From: Tolypocladium sp. Sup5 PDA-1
Taxonomy: Eukaryota; Ascomycota; Sordariomycetes; Hypocreales; Ophiocordycipitaceae
Direction of reading: 5' to 3'
Length of the DNA stretch: 64,000 nucleotides
NCBI GenBank assembly: GCA_000750105.3
Contig: JPHH03000097.1
Span: 1 to 64,000 of the forward strand
Under the pieces are notes generated by a model. The model saw only the letters and a program-made list of their open reading frames with translations. It searched no databases and was not told the DNA's origin. This document shows, one piece after another, positions 1 through 10,563 of this stretch. The position numbers and the translations under genes are program-made. Each line of letters opens with the position of its first letter. Within the stretch, counting starts at the first letter, position 1.

Positions 1-17
1 GGGGGGGGGGGGGGGGG
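1..17. other. G17 homopolymer at the window edge
   Basis: The window opens with 17 consecutive G residues followed by ordinary GC-rich sequence. A pure G run is more typical of a contig edge or base-calling artefact than of fungal telomeric repeats (usually TTAGGG/CCCTAA), which are absent here. Confidence 0.6.
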
Positions 18-99
18 TAGCTGTCGGGTCGGGGGCGGTCTTTTGCCGACTTTGCGATCGAGAGCCGGCCTCTGATTTTTCTTCCTTTCAACCTCATTC

Positions 100-940
100 C
101 ACGGTAAGTATGCCCTTATCGTGCTCCCTCGCGCGCCCGTTGGCGTGCCTTGGGCGCTATGCAACCGTGGAGGACCCGTGCTAACGTGTAGTCAGTGCCC
201 CGCTCGCCCGCCGCCGCCCGAGTATTGCCGTGGCTGTTTTGCCCGGTAAGCTTTCCTCGAGTCCGTGTCGACCGCGCGCCTACTAACCCGCGATATAGCA
301 CCGACCTCGCCTCACCGCCCACCCCGTGAGCCATATCGGACCACTCGGATTCTAGCTCCGAGGCGTCCTCTGCTGCCCCCCCCGGGGCCCCCGTCGTGAG
401 TCGAGCCCGGAGCGTAGGCGGGTCGTGGTCGATGCTAACGCGTTGGTAGCTTAGCCGCATTCGTGTGCCCCCCTACGCTTCGCGCGTTGGCCGTATGAGG
501 AAGGAGCGCGGCGTTCATTGCCGCGATGCCGTTAGTACGTCGACCCTCAGTCGCCCCGTACGCGCTGTCTATCGCTAACTCGTGGTAGGAATCGGCTTGA
601 AATGCGCCGCCTATGACGTGGAGGAGTAAGTCGCCCCGACCCCGCGTCGAGTTTGAGGCCGCGCGCGCCCCGCTCTCGCGCCTCACGCGCCGGTCGTGCC
701 GCTGCGCCCGTTGGTGTCTCTGCTGCCCCCGCCTCAGACGCGGACTCGCCCCGCCCCACCGCCGCCGACGATGCGATTCTCGCCGCAATTAAGGCGCAGA
801 CCGTCGCCATCCAGGCCCAGACGGAGGTGCTGCGTCGCATCCAAGTCGGCATGGCCGCGGGTCGCCCCCGGGCCGAAGCCGAGGAAGCCCGACAAGGAAG
901 TCAGGGGGGAAACCGGTCTAGTCGCGAAGGGTGACGCTCA
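100..940 (+). CDS. GC-rich multi-intron gene remnant, 5' end missing
   Basis: Four intron-like segments are visible, each with a consensus donor, a TAAC branch site and a TAG acceptor: about 104-191 (GTAAGT, GCTAAC), 246-298 (GTAAGC, ACTAAC), 396-449 (GTGAGT, GCTAAC) and 535-588 (GTACGT, GCTAAC). The last three are 53-54 nt, a normal fungal size. The exon at 192-245 can encode a Pro-rich stretch with a C-x2-C pair (EYCRGCF). The last exon ends near 934 with an Ala/Gln/Glu-rich helix (AAIKAQTVAIQAQTEVLRRI) that looks like a coiled coil. GC content is clearly higher than further right. I cannot name the family and did not reconstruct a complete reading frame. The repeated splice signals support a real or recently real gene that begins outside the window. 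Confidence 0.35.
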
Positions 941-1562
941 AGTACCAAACCTCACTGAATAGATCATTACAAGTATTTTTAAATACAATACGCGGGAAAG
1001 AAGGATACCCTCCTCCGTCACGCCTTGCTCCTCCGGTCTGTCCCCGTCGAACCATCGGAGACCTTGACCTGGGCGGATTTCTTCTCACAATCCTCGCCAT
1101 CTTCCTTGCGGCATTCGCTAACCTATTCCATGGAGTTCCTCCCGTTCTCTAATGGTCCTCGAGTCCAGATGAGGCAAGGAGCACGACTTTACCATCTGCA
1201 TGGCCGGCCGCTTGCCTAGCCCCCGCGGAACAAAAGAGGCGCCCAACGAGTGTCATGCCTGGATAGAGCTGCTGGAGCGTTCTTCGCAGTGTTTGCTGTG
1301 GCGTTGCATTGCTGACTTTGCCGAGAATTCTCTCAGACAATAAGGGCATTCCTTTTCAATTCAGCCTCGTACTTACTATCAGAAAGGAAGCTTACTTACG
1401 AGCTTGTTCGGGCGAGTCACGGCCGCAGCAGACCTGTCTTCAACAACTTGCAAACTTCGCTGGCGCGCTCGAGTGTGGGATTCAAAGTGACGCTTTAGTC
1501 CAATTGCACTCAGCAGCAGTTTACCACACTCTAGACAGTACTATATTTGTGAGTATACCTCT

Positions 1563-1991
1563 TCACTTATAGGGCGTAGCTCGACTCACGAACTTTAGGC
1601 CATGAGGACCAGGGCAAGGGTACACCATAGCCTTCAAATCTGTGGCGCCTTTGCCAGACTGCGCTTTTTCTCGGCCCTTTCGATGTGGAAATGGCTGTTG
1701 ATCAAGCCGACTGTCGGCTGGCGACGCGCCTGGCAAAGCCGAATCTGACGTTTCGGCAGACTGCGCTCTGGCCTGGCCCGGCGGTTGTGGGTTTGCCTCT
1801 TGATCGACAAGGCTGGCGGCTGGTAACGCGTCCGACAATGTCGAATCTGTTATTTCGGTAATCTGCGCATTGCCTGCGTCCTCACAAGGTCTTTGTGGTC
1901 CAGCTGAGCTGAAAGTTTGTGGCGAACCCTGATCGAACGTCCCAAATGAATCTATCACCATGTCAACCACGAAGAGTAGCGGCGTAGGCAT
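1563..1991 (-). CDS. Hypothetical ORF with two tandem ~35-residue repeats
   Basis: An ATG-initiated frame of 142 codons on the minus strand. Its middle holds two imperfect copies of a roughly 105 bp unit: residues reading TSDSALPGASPADSRLDQ in one and TDSTLSDALPAASLVDQ in the other, each followed or preceded by a Gln-Ala-Gln-Ser type segment. No domain, signal peptide or membrane segment is apparent and I do not recognise a family. It may be a genuine small disordered protein or simply an open frame across a short tandem repeat. No clear intron or promoter is visible. Confidence 0.25.
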   Translation of the reverse strand: MPTPLLFVVDMVIDSFGTFDQGSPQTFSSAGPQRPCEDAGNAQITEITDSTLSDALPAASLVDQEANPQPPGQARAQSAETSDSALPGASPADSRLDQQPFPHRKGREKAQSGKGATDLKAMVYPCPGPHGLKFVSRATPYK

Positions 1992-3487
1992 ACTAGCCAG
2001 AATGCTTACCTAGTCGTGGCTCAGGGGCAGAATGAACGTTCGTGCAGCCAGGCCCGCATTCTAGGCATTGTGAGTGCTGTGTAGTCCAGTCGAACGGGCT
2101 AGGTGTCCATGGAACTATGATACTAGTGAGAGACTGGTGGGTAATTAAAGAAGCCAGAATGCGTACATACTCGGTTGTCGCCCAAGAGTGTTGACTTGGA
2201 AGGGAAAGTAAGTCTGACGGTCAGAGCCAAAGGAATACACCAGTGGTGGTTTGGGGACGCTGGCTGGGGAGATGAACCCCGGCTGGGTAGCCCATCGTTG
2301 TGCGTCGTGAGCAGGGCGTGCTGTCAGCGTACTTGAAACGGGATAACGGAATGGAATATTACGCGGATGCAAGGATTCCTCATGCGACATGGTGTTTTAA
2401 AGTTTGGATCTTCCTGTCGGATCGAGATGTATGTTCAGAGTTGAGTTTGACCTTCACAGGGACGCACGTACATTTTATATCTTCCTGTCAGACCGAGATG
2501 TCTGTTGGCTTGCGACTGGCCTGCTGCATTGAGACTTGCGAGGGGGTAGCCATCACCAGGCGGCTGGAGTTCATGAACCCTGCACAGCGGCCGACGTGTC
2601 ATCTTCAGGGCTGTCTTTCATCAGGCTGACGGGGGAACCTTGCAGCCTGGTTAGACGCGGGCCGTGATGAGCGGCACTAGTGTTCTCGCTGCAGGGGCTG
2701 TGCAAGCGGACATGAACGCGCCTGCCTGTCCCGAAGCCCTGAGACCATCATTCGCCCAGGCTTGCTTTACGTCACACCAGGTCCTGACACAACGGCCATG
2801 TCTTCCCACCCCTTTCTCCGAATAGGGCCCCCGTTTCGACCCAAGGCGCTACTCAAATGGCGGTGTTAACGAGGATTGACTAACGTAGGCGCATGGAGAG
2901 GAACATTGGCGTGCTATGACTGCCCTACAAATCCTTCTAAATGTGACCTCTTTTTCGAATGGAGGTAAATGGAGGCTTTGACGCGAATAGTAGCATGTGT
3001 GGTGCCTGTTGGATTGAAGCCAGTCGCAAATGACCGAAGCTCATGCGAGATTATCGCCGTCGCAGCCCTTGTCAGTAGGCGAGGTCAAACTTTACATGAT
3101 TATGCGACCTTCTTGCGGATGTTTGCAATCTAGTCAAGGCGATGCATGACCATTGAAACCCACGGCTACTCCATTTTAAAGACCGACTTACCAGACCACC
3201 AAAGCCCAGCTGTTCGCATATACCAACCCGCAAGCAACTCTCCAGCTTTAGCTTGTGACCGCCTTGCGGACCTGTATAGGAACAAAGGAGTTCGTAGCTG
3301 AGCTTGCTGCATTGGCTTCTCGCGATTATTGTTGGGAACTTGGGATCAAATGCAGCACGCTCTTTGGTGGCGCGCAAAGGTCGTGCAGGGGGTGTTCTGT
3401 GCCAGGATTGTCCCTTGACGCACGTGACCTGACTGCACATAGAAGTACCGTAATAACGGCTTGCACCCTGCAACGGCTTGCACGGGA
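1992..3487. other. No recognisable gene
   Basis: I see only short shadow frames here and no domain. A short direct echo (ATCTTCCTGTC followed by GACCGAGATGT-like sequence) occurs near 2410 and 2480. The right part, close to 3400, begins to resemble sequence at the edge of the TIR element that follows. Confidence 0.5.
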
Positions 3488-4440
3488 GTTACGGGCCCCA
3501 CAGGGCGGTGATACTTCTTTTGGATGCAGGACAGTCCTGTTGCCAAAATTGGTTAGCGTCTAAAGTGACACTACGTGCCGCCTCCGACGGGCTAAAGTGA
3601 GTGCGGGGACAAGCCGCAACGATAGCCACGTTCTTGGCGGGTATTGATTCAAGATACGTGCTACGTCCTAATAGGAAGAGATGTGACTGCAGACAGCTTA
3701 CAACTCGAAATGACTTGCACTGGTGCCTAGACATGACGCCGAATTGGACGAATCAACAAATGCTGCGCAAGCCGGTGGACCCGGCTGAGACAACGGGATT
3801 TCCTAGCGACGAGAAAATTGCGGACACAAGGATGCTTAGCTCACATCGCTCAGAACACGGCGACGGGCTGCCGGCTGCAGGGATCCAACGCATTGTTGCC
3901 TTTCCTTGAGCATGTACCGCAGTGTTACATGGGCCTGACCGTTTCCACGGGAAAGACGTGGAAGCCAGATGTCTGGGGATGGTAAAGGACACGACGAGTC
4001 CGGTTACCGCGTTTATAAGCGCAGACACCATTTATCATTGGTACTGCCCAGTGTTGTCATCCAATGGGTCGAGATGAGGCAGGGCGAAGGGCGACAACCC
4101 ACCACAAAGGATCTGGCTGATCAGGCCGGAACTCGTGGGATTGGTCCCTCCCCGCGAAAAGAATCCACGTCGACGTGAACATGCGCGAACTGCTCTTGGC
4201 AACAGGACAGTCCAGCCACAAAAAGGGTAAGTCCACCGTCTTCCCCCCTTGAAAGGCGCAATTGGGCACTGGGGGAGACGTCACATGCAGACAAAGGAAA
4301 TTTGGCCGTGTCAACAAGGCTGCTCCCGCAGCTACTGCGGCTGGGGCAAGGGTTTCGGCCTCGACTATCCGCTAACCGGTTTGGGCATCAGGATCGTCCG
4401 GTTATCAAAAGAGGAATAGTCCCACCTTCAGGGCTCTCGC
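3488..4440. mobile_element. Non-autonomous TIR element, copy 1
   Basis: Both ends carry the same inverted terminal sequence. The left end near 3515-3565 reads GATACTTCTTTTGG, then a CAGGACAGTCCTG palindrome, then AAAATTGGTTAGCG. The right end, read on the minus strand near 4435-4365, reads GGACTATTCCTCTTTT, ACCGGACGATCCTG and AACCGGTTAGCGG. The interior at 3600-3905 matches 16160-15870 in inverted orientation, and 3970-4240 matches 20140-20400. No transposase frame survives, so it is either a MITE-like element or an eroded DNA transposon. Exact ends and target-site duplications were not determined. Confidence 0.55.
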
Positions 4441-4469
4441 CGTCCGCCCCATGCTGAACGATTGGGACT

Positions 4470-4510
4470 GACCCCCTGCGTTTGATTTACACAAATCGAA
4501 CGCAGGGGTC
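4470..4510. repeat. Hairpin palindrome, CCCTGCGTT-type, copy 1
   Basis: Arms GACCCCCTGCGTTTGATTT and AAATCGAACGCAGGGGTC are complementary apart from one bulged C and one mismatch, around a 4-nt loop (ACAC). A second copy is at 26505-26544. Single arms with the same core (TCGAACGCAGGGATTA) sit near 27070 and 59522. Confidence 0.7.
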
Positions 4511-5192
4511 TGTCACCAATAGTCTTGTGTGGTAGAGTGGGGAAGAGAGGAACTAGACCCACCGCTTTGAGGAAACCGGCGGCACGGCTTCAACGCCTGT
4601 CCGCAGCCGAACCCAAGATGTCAGGCCGCAGGGAGGCTGTGTGTTGCAGGCAAAGGGACTCGTCATGACCGGCGCACGCAATCAAAAGAGCACATCCAAG
4701 CGCAGACAGGGGAATCCGTACCCCAGCAGCCGGCAGGTCGTCAAGGATCTGCTTGGCGGGCGACGAACGAGACCCCTGTACGGAGAGCTTCCCTCAAGTG
4801 TCCTTTAAGTACACTCCGTTACAAACGTTCCTCACAACCTCTCAACTATCTATCTCGAGGCTCCTGATAGTTGCGCCAATTCGTGGAGAGGTAGTTGAGA
4901 TGTCCTCTTGAAAAAGCAGTCAATATCCCTATCCATTCGACTCTGGCTTCTGTAAGGCACCACACCAAACGCCTTGTCTTCTCGTATGGTTCGCCCATCT
5001 ACAACTTCATCTTTGCCTCCCCTTTTCGGCCTCATGTCGCATTTAGCGCCCGCAAGGGGCGACGGGCGGAGGCATGAGTTTGCATCTCCGGTACGGGCCC
5101 GATCAATGAGCAAGTCCCCGCACACTCGAGCACTAAACCGTTCAGAAGCGAGTTGTTGTTCCTAACAAAAACTGTATTTCACAGGTGACTTG
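4511..5192. other. No recognisable gene; possible 5' leader of the next ORF
   Basis: No domain or family is visible. A TTTCACAG at about 5177-5184 just upstream of the next ORF resembles a splice acceptor, so part of this stretch could hold a leader intron or an upstream exon. Confidence 0.35.
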
Positions 5193-5867
5193 ATGCATCA
5201 ACAGCGTACGTGGAGGGCTCGAGAACACCAGCGCTCCAGCCCTGCCCGGAACGATGCGCACATTGTTGATGGGGTTCTGAGGCGAGAGGTCGAGGAACTC
5301 CGCGGTCTTGTCATCGACCTCGGGAAAGAAGTTTTCCACTTCAAGAAGGCTTATGACGATGAGGTTCGCTTCTGTCGCAGAGCCTTCGAGGAGGAGTATG
5401 ACCATCAGAAAGAGGCTTTCGAGCATGAGTATGGCCGTCGCAATCAGGTCGTCGAGGACTTCATGGACGAGCTCTCCGTCTGGAAAAACCTGTACGAATA
5501 TGAGCTCTCCAGCCTCAAAAAATCTGCCAACGCTGAGCTGGACGAGATTACCCGCCTGAGAACGGTTCTCTATGATGAAATCTCCCGCCTCCGGAGGGAT
5601 AAGGGTCAGTTCATCCACTCGTCCACGTCCCCCCAGCCAGATCCGGCAGCTTTAGTCGACTCGCACAGCTATGGCTGCGCCATGGGAGACTGCAACCACG
5701 TTCGCTCCCACATGATGCCCGCCAATCTGAGTATCGATGGGTTCCTGCGAAAGGTGTCTGGAGCTGTATCCACGGGATTAACACCTGAAGGGTATGCAGC
5801 AGCGACTCTGATAGATATATCTCAACCTCGAGCTTTGTCGGAGTCAGGCGATCTGGGTCCACTGTAG
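5193..5867 (+). CDS. Hypothetical coiled-coil protein, 224 residues
   Basis: The frame is open from the first ATG at 5193 to a TAG at 5865. Residues about 25-150 are rich in Glu, Lys, Arg and Leu with heptad-like spacing (EVEELRGLVIDLGKEV, EEEYDHQKEAFEHEY, EITRLRTVLYDEISRLRRD), which predicts a long coiled coil. The C-terminal third is Ser/Pro/Gly-rich and looks disordered. No catalytic domain or signal peptide is visible. The start is uncertain because an acceptor-like TTTCACAG lies just upstream, so an earlier exon is possible. I do not recognise a family. The codon pattern and uninterrupted length make it a credible gene. Confidence 0.5.
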   Translation: MHQQRTWRAREHQRSSPARNDAHIVDGVLRREVEELRGLVIDLGKEVFHFKKAYDDEVRFCRRAFEEEYDHQKEAFEHEYGRRNQVVEDFMDELSVWKNLYEYELSSLKKSANAELDEITRLRTVLYDEISRLRRDKGQFIHSSTSPQPDPAALVDSHSYGCAMGDCNHVRSHMMPANLSIDGFLRKVSGAVSTGLTPEGYAAATLIDISQPRALSESGDLGPL

Positions 5868-6139
5868 AGGCAACATAACGGAAGGGGAAAGCCTCTAGCA
5901 AAACACGAACCGACACATTCCACTCGAACCTCGAATTCAGGGCTTGAACTGGCAACGGCCGAGCGGTAACCAAGGTCTCATATGGCTGTTGGAAAATGGT
6001 CACACCTTGAGCGCGAGGAATGAAGAGAGACAGGCGGAGGATCATGTATGTTTGCTCCAAGCTGGCTACTTTCAGTCAGGCAGACCATTATTCCTTTCAG
6101 AAACGCGTTCCCGTCAGTAAACGTTATCTCTTTATTTGA

Positions 6140-6450
6140 GGACAATGGCGGCTCGTGATGGGCTACGACTATGGGATCCTTTGGGGGCCGTTGCGCGAAG
6201 AATCAATCCAGCCCGTAAGCGATGACGAGCTGATGGACCACATAAGGCAAAAACGGCTATAGTAACGTGGGAAGCTCGGATGCGACGTACCATTCTCGGC
6301 TTCCATGTAATGTTTTCGGGGTCGAGCGTTAGAGGGCCTCTCTCATTCAGTATGGAAGGCATGGGCTGCTGGGCTATCGGATCTCTCAGCATGGCTACAG
6401 TGCTGTGGCCTCTACCTTGGCGGTCTGGAGCAAGCCAGACAGAGTTCTAC
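6140..6450 (+). pseudogene. Decayed paralogue of the gene at 25333-26055
   Basis: The plus strand encodes MGYDYGILWGPLREESIQP, nearly the same as MGYDSGILWGPLREESIKP in the minus-strand gene at 25333-26055. The match continues through a DDELMD segment, the REGPL/EF-like region and beyond the stop into sequence around GGTCTGGAGCAAGCC, which recurs inverted near 25260-25280. This copy has a stop shortly after DDELMDHIRQKR and frameshifts further on, so it cannot encode the protein. The sequence upstream of 6140 does not match, so only the C-terminal half was copied or survives. Confidence 0.7.
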
Positions 6451-7019
6451 TCTTTTTGTTCATGCTTCCCTTCCCCCATGCTTCCTCCTACCCTACTCAA
6501 GCTATGCATGATGCTCTGCCCCACGAACATGTCCGAGACACATGAAGAATCAACAACGGCCGCACACGGGCCGCATTATTACGATAGACGGGAGTTTCGA
6601 GTGGCGAGTAGCCCAAGTGAAGAGGCTGTCGATCTGATCTACGATGATGTCGTTGGACCTCAGTCACCACCAACGGTCCCTCGCTATCCTCGGTGCGGTG
6701 CCCGAGCAGCATAGCTATCCCTCGTTGCACTTTGTTTTGCGGCCATATATCTCTTCAAGTTTTAGCGTACCCATGACCTTCTTCTTTGCCATGTCTTGGA
6801 ATGGATCTTTGGGGTTGAGTTTTGTATGTATGTATGTGTATTTTCCGTCCAGCGGCTGTTAGGCCGCTCAGGTCCCCGCGAGGGGGCACAGGACGTGCTG
6901 AGCTACTGGAAGTCTACAGTCTACTATATCGATACAGGTTGTAGTGGGGCAGCCCACAAAACGCCCAAGCGAAATGAGAACCCCTCCGCGTGGGGGTTGA
7001 GTTTTGGAATTTGAACATA

Positions 7020-7980
7020 CGGTATGTATAGGGTAAGATCTCCAGGATGTCCAAGAACCTGTTCAGCAACCTGGACTCCGTCCCCGGGATCGATGGCAGC
7101 CGATCGATCGTGTCCGGCAACGCCGGCATGAACCAGGGCCAGAACCTAGTCACCGGCCCGAGCGGACCGATCTTCGCGTAGGCCTGTCAGAGTCGGCCCC
7201 ACAGCAGGGCCGAGAACCAGAGGCCGGACCAGATCGGCGGGAGGGGCCAGTCCATGAACGACAAGAACTACTCCGTGATGGGACTGTTGTTCTTCCTCAT
7301 AGTCTCCTGAACTACCAGGTTGAGGTGGTCGCCCGTATTGGTGACGGCGGTCAGCCGGTGGATCTCGTTCGTGGTCACCTCTATGTCGTAGAAGTTGAAC
7401 GTAGTGTTGCGGGATTTGGTCTTGTTCCGGACCCTGCTCCTGATGGTGGGCTCCATCGTGTGCGTTGTGCACATGCCGTACCCGGTCGTCAGCGTTATCA
7501 CGCCGAAATCCGAGAATGCCGATGTGTTCGCGCCCCGGACTCGGTGTAGTTTATGAACCGGAACGGCGACGGCTAGATCATGGCCGCCAACAAGATGATA
7601 ACTTCGACAAGGGGCACGGATTTGTTCGACAACAAGAACCTTGGCAGTGAGCTTATCGGGGAAATGGTGAAACAGACCGGCTAGTGAATGACCACGTACG
7701 TCTACCTGGACTCGCGCATCCTAATCTCCGCGACCCCATTGTTGCACTCGTCATCGCGGAGACGTCGATCGTGGGCATCTTCTTGAACTCGTAGAACGGC
7801 CTGTTGCCCTCGCGCCTGTCCATGCTGACGCATTGGTCTGTCTGCTTGGACAAAGCCTCGACTTGGGCTGGGTTGATGATCTCCTTCAGCAGGTACTCGT
7901 CCGCGGCTACGAGCATCCCCGTGTGCTCGGCATAGCAGATGGGCTCCTTCGAGCCCAATAGCCAGAAGATCATAAAGTAT
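7020..7980 (-). pseudogene. Unrecognised broken coding region
   Basis: On the minus strand 7973 to about 7740 reads as an ATG-initiated, protein-like frame (ADEYLLKEIINPAQVEAL, then YEFKKMPTIDVSAMTSATM), after which the frame shifts and several stops appear. Further protein-like pieces follow at 7500-7270 and 7150-7040, including a Trp/Pro-rich hydrophobic stretch. The base composition is GC-rich and coding-like throughout. Together this looks like one gene with multiple frameshifts and nonsense codons. I could not assign a family. Confidence 0.35.
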
Positions 7981-8017
7981 GAGGAACCATGACTTACACA
8001 TGACTATTATTCGCACG

Positions 8018-8951
8018 CTAACATCTCGTAGTTCCAACTTCGTTCGGCTCTTTTGCGTAAGCCGCGGCTATGAGCCACGAGGCAGCCCATGCGAACTGAA
8101 GCTGAAACGTCGCCGTGCGGTTGTGCCGGACGCACCTGAGCACCGCTTCAGAAAGGGGCCATTTCTCGTAGCTCGCAATACGGGCTGCCTCTTGTATCTG
8201 CAGACGGGGTTCTGTCGCCGCTGGTCTTTTTCTGCGTTCCCGCACGGCATTGCCGGGGTCTTCGAGGTGGTTTGAGATAGCTCCTTTCATCACGGCACCT
8301 GCGGACAGAAGTCACGGCCATGTATCGCTTCTTTTCTGGCACGTATTCGTCTCCGCTTCATCCAATCGCTCTTTCGTGTAATCCCTTTTCACCGCGGGAT
8401 GACGATGACTGCGCCCTGTCATCACATATGGTACTTGATGGACGGCTTTGGGTCGTCGGCCATCATGTCGGAATCGTTTGAAGGGAGGTTCGTCCGTCAT
8501 CGAATCTTCCAGACTTCGTTTGCCTGGCCGCCTGGTTTCTGATACTGCGGGCAGAACCTGAAACGGCTCTTTGACCTGTCCTGGAAAGCCGAAGACCTTT
8601 TGAGCAGGCGATTGATGCAGGTAACGAATGACCGCTTCATCCTTCCCATCGATTCTCGATCGGAGTGTGTCCCATGCGATGTTCGTCGGCGATCTCGTTC
8701 TTGGTGGCGCCGTCACAGAAGGGCAATGTAGGTATGAATTGCGGAGGGTATCGTAGATAACGGTGTAGTCCATTTGTGGAAGTGATGGCTGAGCAGTAGC
8801 AAGGAGTTACTGACCTGCGCTTCCTTGGCAGTGGGAGTTCTTGACGTACACACGCCCAGAGTGGACGCTCGAATACGCTCACTCTACATCTTCGCGAAGT
8901 GTGTCTTTCGGACAAGTGCCGCAGTCGTCTCGTCCAGTTGTCGACTTGCAA
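8018..8951 (-). pseudogene. Degenerate repeat-associated gene with a TFQLQF motif
   Basis: Two minus-strand frames (8773-8312 and 8293-8018) read like pieces of one protein. The first is a Lys/Arg-rich, probably disordered region with a nuclear-signal-like GKRSLEDSMTDEPPFKRFR segment. The second contains WPLSEAVLRCVRHNRTATFQ followed by LQFAW. A similar xFQLQ motif occurs in the chromo-like fragment at 9690-10050, so the two may be related. The frames are separated by a stop and lack a common start. I cannot name the protein; it is probably a transposon-linked or chromatin-type gene in decay. Confidence 0.3.
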
Positions 8952-9689
8952 TTATCAGGTCGAAGCACTCTCTACAAGATAGCAAATGGACGCCAAACCT
9001 GATACTGTCCATAGTGAACAAATGGTCATTGCAGACGTGGGTCGCTGCATCAGGAACTGGACAGACTAGCCCTTGTAGATGCCAGGTAGTCAGGTCAATT
9101 TTCGAATGGTATCGTCCAGTAGGGCTGATCGGGCCCTTTAGCACGAGCAACTTGGTGTCAGGTTGCTAAAACAGAAGCCCAAATGGTGTATCTCTTCACG
9201 TTGCAGCGCACAACAAAGAAGCTTCTTCTATCCTTGAGCCAGCAAGCACCGACCTGGCTGTGAAGCTCTAATACATCTAAGGGCACAGGGCTATCGGGCA
9301 TGGGACCGCTCGGCACTTCGAGCTGTGCAGCTTCCTGCAAGACAACACGAGGGCTTAGATAGAGGAGGCCGTCGTGCAGAGAGCATCCAATGCTGCGGTA
9401 TGCACGTATTGGGGCTGCGGGCCAGAGCCGTGGAAACGCCCACGGTCGGCCGAGAGCGGTGTACAGCCGGGGCTGCTGAGTACCTTAGGCCACAAGGTGG
9501 TCAAACGGGCCAACGGAGCACGCGTTGAGAAGCTACGAGCACAGGCGGTCGGGTATCCCGCCTCGCCGGCGAAATGGCTATCGGGGGATGCGGTGAGTGA
9601 CAATTGGCGAGGTGCGCACGAGGCCTATTGGCACATGATGGCAACCTCACCTTCTTTCACCGTTGGCCGCCTCGCCCTCCAAGCCCAGC

Positions 9690-10050
9690 CGAAAGATGAA
9701 CTGGAGACGATCATCGGCTCTTCACTGGCAATGAAGATCCTGAATTTCAGCTCCAGTGCCGCTGGGTAACCGGTGATGAAACCTGGGAATACGAGATCGA
9801 CCTTCAGAGGCTGGAGAGTGCTGCTGTCCTGACGTACTGGGAGAGCGACCCAGGGGCGTGCAAGGGCCACGTACCCGGGTCATATCTGACGTTTCTGTCC
9901 CACGAATGGCGCGACAAAGCGCTATACTTGCGGGGGCAATGGGTCGGCAGTTCCGCAAGCCTCAGGGACACCATATGGGAGGAGGTCACGAAAGCTATGG
10001 TCGATTGGCCCACAGGGTCCCGCGAGTATCTCGAAAAACACAACCTATAG
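9690..10050 (+). pseudogene. Chromo-like domain fragment
   Basis: A frame without its own ATG runs from about 9690 to a TAG at 10048-10050 and reads EDPEFQLQCRWVTGDETWEY followed by EIDLQRLESAAVLTYWES. The aromatic pattern W-V-T-G-x-x-T-W-E-Y/P-E resembles the second and third strands of fungal chromodomains. The preceding frame (9374-9769) is open but ends in a TAA inside this region, so a frameshift may have split one gene. The remaining C-terminal part (SREYLEKHNL at the end) has no assigned domain. Confidence 0.4.
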
Positions 10051-10563
10051 TGCTGAGCTGTCATTGGTTAGTTGCTTGTGCACCTCTTTCGATCCAGTCT
10101 CTATGCTTGCATCAGTGCTGGCCTCATGGCTGTTGGGAAGTAGACAAAAGCTTCTGCTAGCTAGCTATCATCAGTCTTTGCGATCAATTTCCGACATCAC
10201 AACCCCATGGCATACATCCTTCAATCCGGTCATCAAAAGTTCCACAGAATTGTAGCCACAGAGGTGCTGACATGTCAAAGTACGTCGGAGGCGTACTTTC
10301 ACGACTGAAGTGCGTGAAGTATTGTCGCGCTCCTTCCTGGCAAGCCGAGGCCCAGAGCTCGTCCAGCAGCCAACCCGTGCCTTTTTTATCTGAGGCGCTA
10401 TGCCTCCGAAGTGTAGAGCGACGGACGATGAGTTGAGTTGGCGCGAGTTATTTTGATCAGACGATTGACTGAGAGCAAAAAGTTGGTCAATTGTGTTTTG
10501 GCGGGCCAGCCAGACAGGCAAGGCCGGCGAAGCCTCTTTAGAACACCATGTGTGCTGTTGTGT

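Noticed and set aside
1..100. Possible telomere at the window edge
   Set aside because: The G run lacks any TTAGGG or CCCTAA periodicity.
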